From: UKL13-2 sp031430555 | GTDB taxonomy: Bacteria > Pseudomonadota > Gammaproteobacteria > Burkholderiales > Usitatibacteraceae | Assembly (NCBI GenBank): GCA_031430555.1 | Contig: JANPBQ010000014.1 | Span: 1 to 39,239 of the forward strand | Reading direction: 5' to 3' | DNA: 39,239 bases | In this document: positions 32,685 to 39,239 of the stretch, one piece after another | Position numbering within the stretch: position 1 is the stretch's first letter | Layout of the letters: each line of letters starts with the position of its first letter | The notes under the pieces: generated by a model | What the model saw: the letters and a program-made list of their open reading frames with translations, nothing else | Database searches by the model: none | What the model was told of the DNA's origin: nothing | Position numbers and translations under genes: made by a program

Positions 32685-33035
32685 TTACGGCATTGCCGCA
32701 ATAATCTGCATCTCGACTTTATAAGCGGGCTTGGCAAGTGCCGCCTTGACCGTCGCACGCGGCGGTGTGGCACCCGGCACCACCCAAGCATCCCAAACGG
32801 CATTCATTGCGGGGAAATCCGCCATGTCGGCGATGTAAATGGTGGTGGAAAGAATTCTTGATTTGTCGCTGCCCACTTCACCCAAGAGCGTGTCGATCGC
32901 CGCGAGCACCTCGCGGGTTTGTCCGGTGATGTCTTGAGTCGGATCGCCGGCAACCTGTCCCGCGAGATAGATCGTATCGCCGTGCACCGCCATCTCCGAC
33001 AAACGCGGGCCGACGTGAAAACGCTTGATCGTCAT
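32685..33035 (-). CDS. RidA/YjgF/UK114-family protein
   Basis: 116 residues, the normal size for this trimeric family. VHGDTIYLAGQVAGDP and TTIYIADMADFPAMNAVWDAWV are typical, and PPRATVKAALAKP...KVEMQIIAA carries the Arg and Glu that bind the imine/enamine substrate in true RidA deaminases. It would therefore hydrolyse reactive imines. It overlaps the SCO gene by four bases, so it is last in the heme/copper assembly operon, an uncommon neighbour. Confidence 0.9.
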   Translation of the reverse strand: MTIKRFHVGPRLSEMAVHGDTIYLAGQVAGDPTQDITGQTREVLAAIDTLLGEVGSDKSRILSTTIYIADMADFPAMNAVWDAWVVPGATPPRATVKAALAKPAYKVEMQIIAAMP

Positions 33036-33640
33036 TGCTTGTTTCCTTTCAGTAATTGTCTGATGTCCGCTTCAATCTTGTCGACTTCCATCCCGTAAGT
33101 GATGAACAATCGAAGCCGGCCCTGAGGATCGAACACCAGTGATGCCGCCGTGTGGGCCACGGTGTAGCTATCCGGTGTTTTGCCCTCTTGAATTTGGTGG
33201 ACGATCTTGAAATCCTTGGTGACTTTCGCGGTTGCCGCACTGTCGCCGTACAAACCGAGAAACGTTGGGTTGAATGACGGGACATATTTCGCAAGCAATT
33301 CCGGCGTATCGCGAGCGGGATCGACGGTAACGAACAAGACCTGCATACGCGCAGCGTCCGGCCCCAATTTTTGCATCACTTGGCGCATGTCCGACAGGGT
33401 GGTCGGGCACACATCCGGGCAGTGGGTGAACCCGAAAAACATCACAACGACTTTGCCATGAAAATCCGCGAGCGTGCGCGGCGTGCCGGTGTGATCGGTT
33501 AGCCGAAAGTCACTGCCGTAACCCTGGATGCCGGTGATATCCAGCGCATTGAAACCCTGCTTGCGATCACATGCGGCAAGCATCCCGACAAACAGCAGCG
33601 CGACCCAGGCTGTCGCAACATTGCGATAGCAAGGCGTCAC
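33032..33640 (-). CDS. SCO1/SenC copper chaperone lipoprotein
   Basis: 202 residues from a GTG at 33640 that overlaps the ctaB stop (GTGA). The frame continues upstream inside ctaB but is not used. A signal peptide ends in lipobox LAAC (Cys24). The thioredoxin-like fold holds the copper ligands Cys74-x3-Cys78 (THCPDVCPT) and His163 (VAHTAAS). SCO proteins deliver copper to the CuA site of cytochrome c oxidase subunit II, in line with the surrounding cluster. Confidence 0.94.
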   Translation of the reverse strand: MTPCYRNVATAWVALLFVGMLAACDRKQGFNALDITGIQGYGSDFRLTDHTGTPRTLADFHGKVVVMFFGFTHCPDVCPTTLSDMRQVMQKLGPDAARMQVLFVTVDPARDTPELLAKYVPSFNPTFLGLYGDSAATAKVTKDFKIVHQIQEGKTPDSYTVAHTAASLVFDPQGRLRLFITYGMEVDKIEADIRQLLKGNKQ

Positions 33641-34545
33641 GGCCACACCAACGCCGCGTAGTGATCGACCAGCAGCGCGGCGAACAATAATGACAGATAG
33701 AGTATGGAAAAAGTAAACGTTCGCCGTGCGAGTGCATCCGAGTAATTGCGGTATAGCTTGATGGCGAAATACAAAAAATATCCGTTGAGGACCAAAATCG
33801 TCGCCATGTAAATCCACCCGCTCATGCCGACAGCGAACGGAAGCATCGTCGCCGCCACCAGCAACAGGGTGTACAAGAGGAGGTGCAATTTGGTGAACGC
33901 TTCACCATGCGTCACCGGCAACATCGGCACGCCCGCCTTGGCGTATTCGTTCTTGCGATAGAGAGCAAGCGCCCAGAAATGCGGCGGAGTCCACGCGAAA
34001 ATGATCAGGAAAAGCAAAAGCGCTTTGGGATCGACCACCCCCGTCACCGCCGCCCAACCCAGAATCGGCGGCATCGCGCCCGAGGCACCACCGATCACAA
34101 TATTTTGCGGCGTCGCCGGTTTGAGAATGACTGTGTAGATGACGGCGTAGCCAACAAAGGTCGCAAGCGTGAGCCACATAGTCAACGGATTGACGTATCG
34201 ATACAAGACGAGAAGGCCGGCACCACCGACGATTCCGGCGAGGATGAGAATCTGCAACGTCGAAATTGAGCCCGCCACCGTTGGGCGCGCACGAGTGCGT
34301 GCCATCTTCCGGTCGATTTGTTGTTCAACCAGGCAATTGAATGCCGCTGCCGCGCCCGCGACGAGCGCGATGCCCAGGGTTGCGGTGAGCATGAGCGGAA
34401 GATCCCAAGCAATTCCGACCGGATACGCCAACATCATTCCGATGATCGCCGTGAACACGATCAATGCATTCACGCGCGGCTTGGTCAGCTCGAGGAATTG
34501 AGCGAGGATATTTCTTTCCGACGTTTCCGCAACCTGTTGGGACAT
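33637..34545 (-). CDS. ctaB: Protoheme IX farnesyltransferase (heme O synthase)
   Basis: 302 residues, nine predicted membrane segments. It farnesylates heme B to heme O. UbiA-family motifs: the first Asp-rich type site NCLVEQQIDRKMARTRARP and the second YTVILKPATPQNIVIGGASGAMPP; WTPPHFWALALYRKNEYAKAGVPMLPV is diagnostic of CtaB/CyoE. It starts six bases after the ctaA stop, so the heme O and heme A steps are made from one transcript. Confidence 0.97.
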   Translation of the reverse strand: MSQQVAETSERNILAQFLELTKPRVNALIVFTAIIGMMLAYPVGIAWDLPLMLTATLGIALVAGAAAAFNCLVEQQIDRKMARTRARPTVAGSISTLQILILAGIVGGAGLLVLYRYVNPLTMWLTLATFVGYAVIYTVILKPATPQNIVIGGASGAMPPILGWAAVTGVVDPKALLLFLIIFAWTPPHFWALALYRKNEYAKAGVPMLPVTHGEAFTKLHLLLYTLLLVAATMLPFAVGMSGWIYMATILVLNGYFLYFAIKLYRNYSDALARRTFTFSILYLSLLFAALLVDHYAALVWP

Positions 34546-34551
34546 CTGAAC

Positions 34552-35631
34552 CTACTGTGCGTTTTTGACAAAGCGCAAATTGATGGAAAACAGCAACGCG
34601 AACAACATGGCCGCCACACCGTTGTGCGCAACCGCCACAGCCAGGGGCAGGCCAAACCAGACATTGGATAAGCCGAGCATGATCTGAACGCCCAGCAACG
34701 CCAACAAGCCTCGTCCCGCATTTTTGCCGGCAGTGGATTTCACTAATCCAAAACCAAAACTACCGACCGTGAGCAGCGTGAAAATTGCACCGATTCGATG
34801 CGCCCAATGAATCGCCCTGAGCGCCTCGTGTGTCAACAACTCCCCACTGGGCGCATAACCGAGGGGTCGAAACACGTGAAAGGCATTCGCAAAATCCATT
34901 GTTGGGAACCACGCACCATGACAGGTTGGCAAGTCGCTACAAGCCAATGCGGCATAGTTAGTACTTACCCACCCACCGAGTGTGATTTGCAATGCCAGCA
35001 CCAGCAGCGCCGCCCAACCCAACACGTGCAATTTTCTTGTTGCCATTATACGTTGCGTCCAATTCCCCGCAGACGGCTGACGTTGTGCAAGCCAGATCAA
35101 TAGCGCAAAGATCGTAACTCCGCCGAGCAGATGGCTCGTGACAATCGCGGGTTTCAATAGCATCGTGACGGTCCAGGCGCCCAATGCCGCCTGAAAAATC
35201 ACTGCCGCCGCCAGTGCGGTCGCGAGCAGAGGCGACTGATGCCAACGTGACCGGTTTCGCCACGCGCTCAACATAAGGGCCGCGATCAGGGCACCGACGA
35301 TCATCGCGAGATAGCGGTGGATCATTTCTTTCCATGCCTTGGCCATCGTCACGGGGCCGCCGGGCCGAAGTGACTCTTCGGCGGCAATTTCCAATGAGGA
35401 GTGCGCCGGCGTTAAATTGCCATAACAGCCGGGCCAATCGGGGCAACCAAGACCCGCGTCAGACAGCCGCACGTATGCACCAAGCACCACCAGCAGCAAG
35501 GTGAGGCACGCGGTTGCGACGATCAACTTGAAAAATCGCGCGCGGTCGGAACCGATCCAGAAAAATGCGCCGGCCGACAATGCGAGCAACAGTGCGCCGA
35601 TCAGCCCGCGCTCAGAGCCGTCCAGATTCAT
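34552..35631 (-). CDS. ctaA: Heme A synthase CtaA/Cox15
   Basis: 359 residues, eight membrane segments. It oxidises heme O to heme A. Conserved histidines sit in EMIHRYLAMIVG, TSHLLGG, IHWAHRIGAIF and VAVAHNG, and the first extracellular loop carries CPDWPGCYG, the Cys pair typical of this family. It is followed by ctaB and preceded by the CxxxC protein gene across 39 bases. Confidence 0.96.
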   Translation of the reverse strand: MNLDGSERGLIGALLLALSAGAFFWIGSDRARFFKLIVATACLTLLLVVLGAYVRLSDAGLGCPDWPGCYGNLTPAHSSLEIAAEESLRPGGPVTMAKAWKEMIHRYLAMIVGALIAALMLSAWRNRSRWHQSPLLATALAAAVIFQAALGAWTVTMLLKPAIVTSHLLGGVTIFALLIWLAQRQPSAGNWTQRIMATRKLHVLGWAALLVLALQITLGGWVSTNYAALACSDLPTCHGAWFPTMDFANAFHVFRPLGYAPSGELLTHEALRAIHWAHRIGAIFTLLTVGSFGFGLVKSTAGKNAGRGLLALLGVQIMLGLSNVWFGLPLAVAVAHNGVAAMLFALLFSINLRFVKNAQ

Positions 35632-35670
35632 TGGGGAACGCCGCGCAATGACGTCCGCGTGCAGACGTGG

Positions 35671-36243
35671 TCAGCCAATTTGCGACGCCTTCAGGACACG
35701 TTGCAAGTCGGTGGCGAGCCGCTTGATATCCGGTTCGGCGCTGTAGCGCATGAAAACATTACCCATGGTGTCCACGGCGTACAACGATTCGCGTCCGGAC
35801 GCGTCTTCTTTCGATGCGGGTAATGCGGCAAGCCAGGGCGACGATTTTGCGGAAATCCAAACCGTACCTTCGTAGGCCTCCAGCAGCGCCGCAGAAGGCC
35901 GGGTGTCATCGTCGACCAGCACCACGCGCAACACGCGATCCTGTTCGCGCCCGAGTATCAATCGCGCCTGCCGCATCGCGTACAGTTTCTTTTGACAGGC
36001 GGCCTCGCATTGCCCACTGTCGCGCGTGACAATCAACCATTTTCCACGAAGCGCCGGATCCACCGACGGTTTACCGGCATCAAACCGGACCAACGTCGTT
36101 TTAGGCAATGCGACGACGGGCGAAATCAAGGTTCCGTAGTTGGTCGTTTTACTTGGCGGAAAAAAATAAAATGCCATGAACGACAAAATTGTTGGCACCA
36201 TAAAGATCCCGATCAGAGCCAAAAATTTGGCGCGCGGCGTCAT
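35671..36243 (-). CDS. Membrane-anchored CxxxC protein of the oxidase cluster
   Basis: 190 residues. One N-terminal membrane helix (ALIGIFMVPTILSFMAFYF) leaves a periplasmic domain with Cys79-x3-Cys83 (GQCEAACQKK), the same spacing as in SCO copper chaperones, then a stretch VLRVVLVDDDTRP and a C-terminal YAVDTMGNVFMRY. The pattern suggests a degenerate thioredoxin-like fold. Betaproteobacteria keep such a gene between SURF1 and ctaA. I infer a copper or thiol role in oxidase assembly; function is unproven. It overlaps SURF1 by four bases. Confidence 0.75.
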   Translation of the reverse strand: MTPRAKFLALIGIFMVPTILSFMAFYFFPPSKTTNYGTLISPVVALPKTTLVRFDAGKPSVDPALRGKWLIVTRDSGQCEAACQKKLYAMRQARLILGREQDRVLRVVLVDDDTRPSAALLEAYEGTVWISAKSSPWLAALPASKEDASGRESLYAVDTMGNVFMRYSAEPDIKRLATDLQRVLKASQIG

Positions 36244-37001
36244 GCGTCACCCGCGCTCGGAACCGATTGGGTCGATTGGCGATCGCGATTGTCTACGGTG
36301 ACTCGACGGGTATTGAGTACGACCCACAAGATAATCACGGTCAACGCGAGCGAATACCAGGTCAGCATGTATTCCAAGTGTTTGTCCTCACCCGCATCGG
36401 GGCGTTCGGCAACGGTTTCCAACGGGAATTCGGCATTTTTTGCAATCAGAACCCAGGGAAGAACATCAAGTTTCAATGCGCGTCGATAGCGCTCGATGGT
36501 GAGATTTTGCCAAACCGCACCTTGAACCAATTGATTCGAAAGCTCAAGAAACCGGGTCGAGGGTACCGACAATCGTCCGGTAATCGTTGCGGAACCCGCC
36601 GCAGGAACGACGGGTGGTTTTGGGTATGCCGCACCGCGTGCAATCCATCCGCGATTCACCAGCACATATGTGTTGCCGCCCGCCAGTTTCAACGGGGTAA
36701 TGACATGAAAACCAGCCATTCCATGGCTCACCTGATTATCGACATAGATTTGGCCGTCGGTGTGCCATTCGCCCTCAGCAATCGCGTGGCGATTTCGCAG
36801 TGCCGCATCGTCGGAACGAGAACTGAGTCTGATCGGCGGTAGAGCGGCTCTTGCATCGAATTCTTGTTTCATCGCACGCTTTTCGGCTGCCCGAGTTTGT
36901 TGCCAATACCCCAGATAGCCTGTCAGCACTACGGCCAGCAAGGCTGCGACGGTCGGGATGGGCTTGGGACTAAAGCGCAGTGCCCGGATTGATTCAAACA
37001 T
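36240..37001 (-). CDS. SURF1-family cytochrome oxidase biogenesis protein
   Basis: 253 residues with a membrane helix at each end (PTVAALLAVVLTGYLGYWQ and YSLALTVIILWVVLNTRR) and a periplasmic domain between, the classic SURF1 topology. Family marks are GEWHTDGQIYVDNQ, GFHVITPLKL and VLVNRGWI. SURF1 assists insertion of heme A into subunit I. It is the first gene of the leftward SURF1-CxxxC-ctaA-ctaB-SCO-RidA run and is divergent from the twin-TM gene by 95 bases. Confidence 0.93.
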   Translation of the reverse strand: MFESIRALRFSPKPIPTVAALLAVVLTGYLGYWQQTRAAEKRAMKQEFDARAALPPIRLSSRSDDAALRNRHAIAEGEWHTDGQIYVDNQVSHGMAGFHVITPLKLAGGNTYVLVNRGWIARGAAYPKPPVVPAAGSATITGRLSVPSTRFLELSNQLVQGAVWQNLTIERYRRALKLDVLPWVLIAKNAEFPLETVAERPDAGEDKHLEYMLTWYSLALTVIILWVVLNTRRVTVDNRDRQSTQSVPSAGDA

Positions 37002-37096
37002 GGCGGGACAAGAAAAGGAAAGTGGCGGTAGACTGTGGCTGGGTCAACTTTGACCGTTTTGCGCGCGGTTGATTCACCGCGCGCGCCAACGACGCG

Positions 37097-37288
37097 ATGA
37101 AAATAATTCTGGTAGTACTGCTGATGCTGGTCGTAATCAGCCTGTTCAGCGGCCTGTATTTCATGTATCGAGACAAGGGAAAATCGCGGCGCACTGTGAT
37201 CGCGCTGACGATTCGGGTCGCGCTGTCCGTGACCATTTTCGCCATCGTCATCGTCGGCTTCTTCATGGGCTGGATTCCGGTCAAATAG
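37097..37288 (+). CDS. Twin transmembrane protein (DUF2909)
   Basis: 63 residues with two membrane helices (MKIILVVLLMLVVISLFSGL and LSVTIFAIVIVGFFMGW) separated by a basic loop YRDKGKSRRT. This fits DUF2909, small twin-TM proteins found between ctaE and SURF1 in betaproteobacteria. Function is unknown; position suggests a role in the oxidase. It is the only rightward gene in this cluster. Confidence 0.82.
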   Translation: MKIILVVLLMLVVISLFSGLYFMYRDKGKSRRTVIALTIRVALSVTIFAIVIVGFFMGWIPVK

Positions 37289-37324
37289 CGACCGGGCAGG
37301 CACGATGGCCCTGAGGCCCATCAT

Positions 37325-37379
37325 CGACTGCCGCAATGTTCTCGCAGTCGCATGTCCGCCACCGGGGGTTGACCCCCGG
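37325..37379. terminator. Paired hairpins between convergent twin-TM and ctaE genes
   Basis: Two perfect 7-base stems lie in the 105-base gap: CGACTGC (37325-37331) with GCAGTCG (37344-37350), and CCGGGGG (37362-37368) with CCCCCGG (37373-37379), loop TTGA. Neither is followed by a long T-run on either side, so termination would be inefficient or Rho-assisted. They serve both directions by symmetry. Confidence 0.4.
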
Positions 37380-37393
37380 CACGTCATCAATCG

Positions 37394-38260
37394 CTAAACG
37401 AGCACGTAGACAAAAATGAATAGCCCCAGCCAAACCACGTCCACGAAGTGCCAATACCACGCGACCGCCTCAAAGCCAAAGTGGTGGTCGGGCGTGAAGT
37501 GACCTTTCATGCAGCGGAACATGATGACGGTCAGCATGATCGCGCCCAGCGTGACATGGAAGCCATGAAAGCCAGTCAACATGTAAAAAGTGGAGCCGAA
37601 TACGCCGGACGTGAGCTTCAGATTCAGATCGCTGTAGGCGTGCGCATATTCATAAATCTGAAATCCCAGAAAGGTGAAGCCCAGCGCGACCGTGAGAAAC
37701 AGGGCAAACACCAATTGTCCGCGCTGATTGGCTTTCAACGCATGATGTGCCCACGTGACGGTTGCGCCGGAAGTAAGCAACAGCGCAGTGTTGAGCAGCG
37801 GTATGCCCCAGGCGCTCATCGTTGCAAATGAATACGCAGGATCTTTTTCAAGGTACGGCCCGACCGTCGGCCATTTACCTTCGTAGCCTTGCCAAATCAA
37901 CGCGTTGTCAAAGTCGCCAAGCCATGGCACCGAAAATGCGCGCGCGTAGTAAAGAGCACCAAAAAATGCCGCGAAAAACATCACCTCGGAAAAGATGAAC
38001 CAACTCATGCTCCAGCGGTAGGAGGTGTCCACTTGTTTGTTGTACAAGCCACCTTCACTTTCGCGGATAACGATCGCAAACCAGCCGAACAACATGTACA
38101 CCAGAATCGACAGTCCGATCACCAGCGAAACGCCGCCCCAAGGTTGAATCTGGTTCATCCAGAGAACCAATCCCGAAGCAAAGAAAAACAGCGCCGTTGA
38201 ACCGACCACGGGCCATTTGGAAGGGGGGGCAAAATAATATCCGCCAGTCGCTGTACTCAC
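37394..38260 (-). CDS. ctaE: Cytochrome c oxidase subunit III
   Basis: 288 residues, seven membrane helices. Recognised by YYFAPPSKWPVVGS, SWFIFSEVMFFAAFFGALYYARAF, LTSGATVTWAHHALKA and the end TGFHGFHVTLGAIML ... AVAWYWHFVDVVWLGLFIFVYVL. Subunit III stabilises subunit I of the aa3 oxidase. It lies 12 bases after the DUF2970 gene stop. Confidence 0.97.
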   Translation of the reverse strand: MSTATGGYYFAPPSKWPVVGSTALFFFASGLVLWMNQIQPWGGVSLVIGLSILVYMLFGWFAIVIRESEGGLYNKQVDTSYRWSMSWFIFSEVMFFAAFFGALYYARAFSVPWLGDFDNALIWQGYEGKWPTVGPYLEKDPAYSFATMSAWGIPLLNTALLLTSGATVTWAHHALKANQRGQLVFALFLTVALGFTFLGFQIYEYAHAYSDLNLKLTSGVFGSTFYMLTGFHGFHVTLGAIMLTVIMFRCMKGHFTPDHHFGFEAVAWYWHFVDVVWLGLFIFVYVLV

Positions 38261-38272
38261 GTGAAACTCCCT

Positions 38273-38449
38273 TTACTTGGTGGTGAGCATTCTCACCAGG
38301 AACAACAAACCCATCACAAAGACCAGCGCGCAGAATATTCCCGCCACGATCACATGATGAACCTTCAATTTTTTCCGATCCTGCTCATACCCGTGATTGC
38401 TGCGTATTCCCAGGAATGCCCACAAGACCGCTTTCAACGTATTCCACAT
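38273..38449 (-). CDS. DUF2970-family small membrane protein
   Basis: 58 residues from the ATG at 38449, whose first base is the last base of the ctaG stop (TAATG); the longer frame overlapping ctaG is not real. One membrane helix (HHVIVAGIFCALVFVMGLLFLV) follows a conserved start WNTLKAVLWAFLGIR and a charged YEQDRKKLK. This matches DUF2970, found between ctaG and ctaE in betaproteobacteria. Likely an oxidase accessory protein; role unknown. Confidence 0.85.
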   Translation of the reverse strand: MWNTLKAVLWAFLGIRSNHGYEQDRKKLKVHHVIVAGIFCALVFVMGLLFLVRMLTTK

Positions 38450-39009
38450 TACGACTTGTTCCGCTCTTTGCTCACGTCGAAAAACGTGTACGAAAAAGCG
38501 ATCGCCCCGATCTCCTGCGGCAGTTTCGGGCTGACAAAAAATGTGACCGGCATGTCCCGCGTTTCGCCCGCCTGAAGCGTTTGATTGCTGAAGCAAAAAC
38601 ACTCAATCTTGTTCACAAACAGTCCCGCCTCAAGCGGGCCAAAACTTGGTACGGCGCGCCCCGTGCTGACATGCGCCAATTTGTTCGTCACCCGGTAGTG
38701 AATGGTGGTGATGGCACCCGGATGCACCAATACTTGCTTTTCCAGCGGGGTGAATTGCCAAGCAAAATTTCGATTCAAACTTGCGTCAAATTCAATCTTC
38801 ACCATCCGGGAATTATCTATCTGCGTATTCTCCGCGATGGCGCGGGTTGCGGTAATTCCCAGCACTTCGCAAATCTGCCGGTACAACGGCACCATCGACG
38901 CGCAAAACACCAGCATAACCGGCACGATCAACAACAATTTTTTCAGCGTCAGACGACTTTCAGTCCTTTGTCTTTCCTGGCGTTCACTTTCTTGTCGATC
39001 AATGGTCAC
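38449..39009 (-). CDS. ctaG: Cytochrome c oxidase assembly protein CtaG/Cox11
   Basis: 186 residues from a GTG at 39009, which overlaps the stop of the upstream small gene (GTGA). After a basic N-terminus comes one membrane helix (LLLIVPVMLVFCASMVPLY), then the periplasmic copper-binding domain with the CFCF motif (NKIECFCFSNQTLQAGE) and PVTFFVSP. Cox11 delivers copper to the CuB site of subunit I. It is well placed among ctaD and ctaE. Confidence 0.95.
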   Translation of the reverse strand: MTIDRQESERQERQRTESRLTLKKLLLIVPVMLVFCASMVPLYRQICEVLGITATRAIAENTQIDNSRMVKIEFDASLNRNFAWQFTPLEKQVLVHPGAITTIHYRVTNKLAHVSTGRAVPSFGPLEAGLFVNKIECFCFSNQTLQAGETRDMPVTFFVSPKLPQEIGAIAFSYTFFDVSKERNKS

Positions 39010-39149
39010 CTGGCGCCGCCTGAAAACTTGAAAAATGTGAACGCAAAGACAGCGGCGACCCAAATCAGCAGGAACACGAGCGTCACATACTTTCTGCGAT
39101 GGCTTGCCGGTGGCGTTCCTGCATTCGACTTTTCGAAATCCGCGCCCAT
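39006..39149 (-). CDS. Cytochrome oxidase small assembly protein
   Basis: 47 residues, MGADFEKSNAGT to FKFSGGAR. One membrane helix (VTLVFLLIWVAAVFAFTFF) follows a short charged N-terminus (SHRRK). The start is nine bases downstream of the ctaD stop and its own stop overlaps the ctaG GTG by four bases. Small single-helix proteins in exactly this position are annotated as oxidase small assembly proteins in betaproteobacteria. Too short for most gene finders; the flanking overlaps make it credible. Confidence 0.78.
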   Translation of the reverse strand: MGADFEKSNAGTPPASHRRKYVTLVFLLIWVAAVFAFTFFKFSGGAR

Positions 39150-39158
39150 TTAATTTGC

Positions 39159-39239
39159 TTACTTCAAGACAGGCGCGGTTTCAAAGGTGTGATACGGAAC
39201 CGGGCTCGGAAGGTGGGTCCATTCGAGCGAATCCGCGCC
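39159..39239 (-). CDS. ctaD: Cytochrome c oxidase subunit I, C-terminal end (partial)
   Basis: The last 26 codons and stop of a leftward gene that continues beyond the window. The translation LEWTHLPSPVPYHTFETAPV is the well-known C-terminal tail of bacterial aa3 oxidase subunit I. Its place before the small protein, ctaG and ctaE confirms it. Confidence 0.92.
   Translation of the reverse strand, partial: GADSLEWTHLPSPVPYHTFETAPVLK

Overview
The window looks like a chromosomal segment of a betaproteobacterium, moderately GC-rich. I infer this from gene order as much as from the proteins. Three blocks are laid out as in Burkholderiales/Nitrosomonadales relatives: ispE - tRNA-Gln - prs - rplY - pth - ychF; ftsY-ftsE-ftsX followed by rpoH; and the cytochrome aa3 oxidase block ctaD - small assembly protein - ctaG - DUF2970 - ctaE / twin-TM protein / SURF1 - CxxxC protein - ctaA - ctaB - SCO. 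The genus cannot be named from the sequence alone.

Layout. 1-34 holds the first codons of a leftward gene, possibly an IS30-type transposase. 184-2637 is an exported S9 peptidase resembling glutamyl endopeptidases. 2788-5321 is a two-gene MBOAT + SGNH-like module, probably for O-acylation of an envelope glycan. 5599-7470 is the potassium transporter Kup.

An accessory block of about 9 kb (7.47-16.2 kb) follows. It holds a palindromic MITE-like element, a higBA toxin-antitoxin pair with a promoter/operator palindrome, a 3'-truncated nuclease-methyltransferase (Type IIG-like), a convergent FRG-domain gene at the truncation point, a large secreted RCC1/FN3/dockerin-like protein, and two more PIN-toxin modules (AbrB-type VapB + VapC, and Phd + VapC). 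About 10.0-14.5 kb looks more AT-rich by eye and is probably a separate acquisition.

From 16.3 kb the window is core genome. A leftward block runs lolB region - ispE - tRNA-Gln - prs - rplY - pth - ychF (outer-membrane lipoprotein insertion, isoprenoid synthesis, PRPP synthesis, translation), many genes coupled by 4-bp overlaps. Next come mutM and a dynamin-like GTPase (rightward), rsmD-coaD-ferredoxin (leftward), ftsY-ftsE-ftsX (rightward; protein targeting and division), rpoH behind a perfect CIRCE operator, and folE. The last 6.5 kb is a cytochrome c oxidase biogenesis cluster, mostly leftward: heme O/A synthesis, copper delivery (SCO, CtaG), SURF1, subunit III, and the last codons of subunit I at the right edge.

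I found no wholly new system. The best leads are the FRG gene at the break in the restriction enzyme, the palindromic element that exactly fills the coaD-ferredoxin gap, the CIRCE site on rpoH, the MBOAT/SGNH pair and the orphan RCC1-dockerin protein. Starts were re-chosen from overlaps, Shine-Dalgarno sites and family N-termini. All assignments come from reading motifs by eye; no database search was run.
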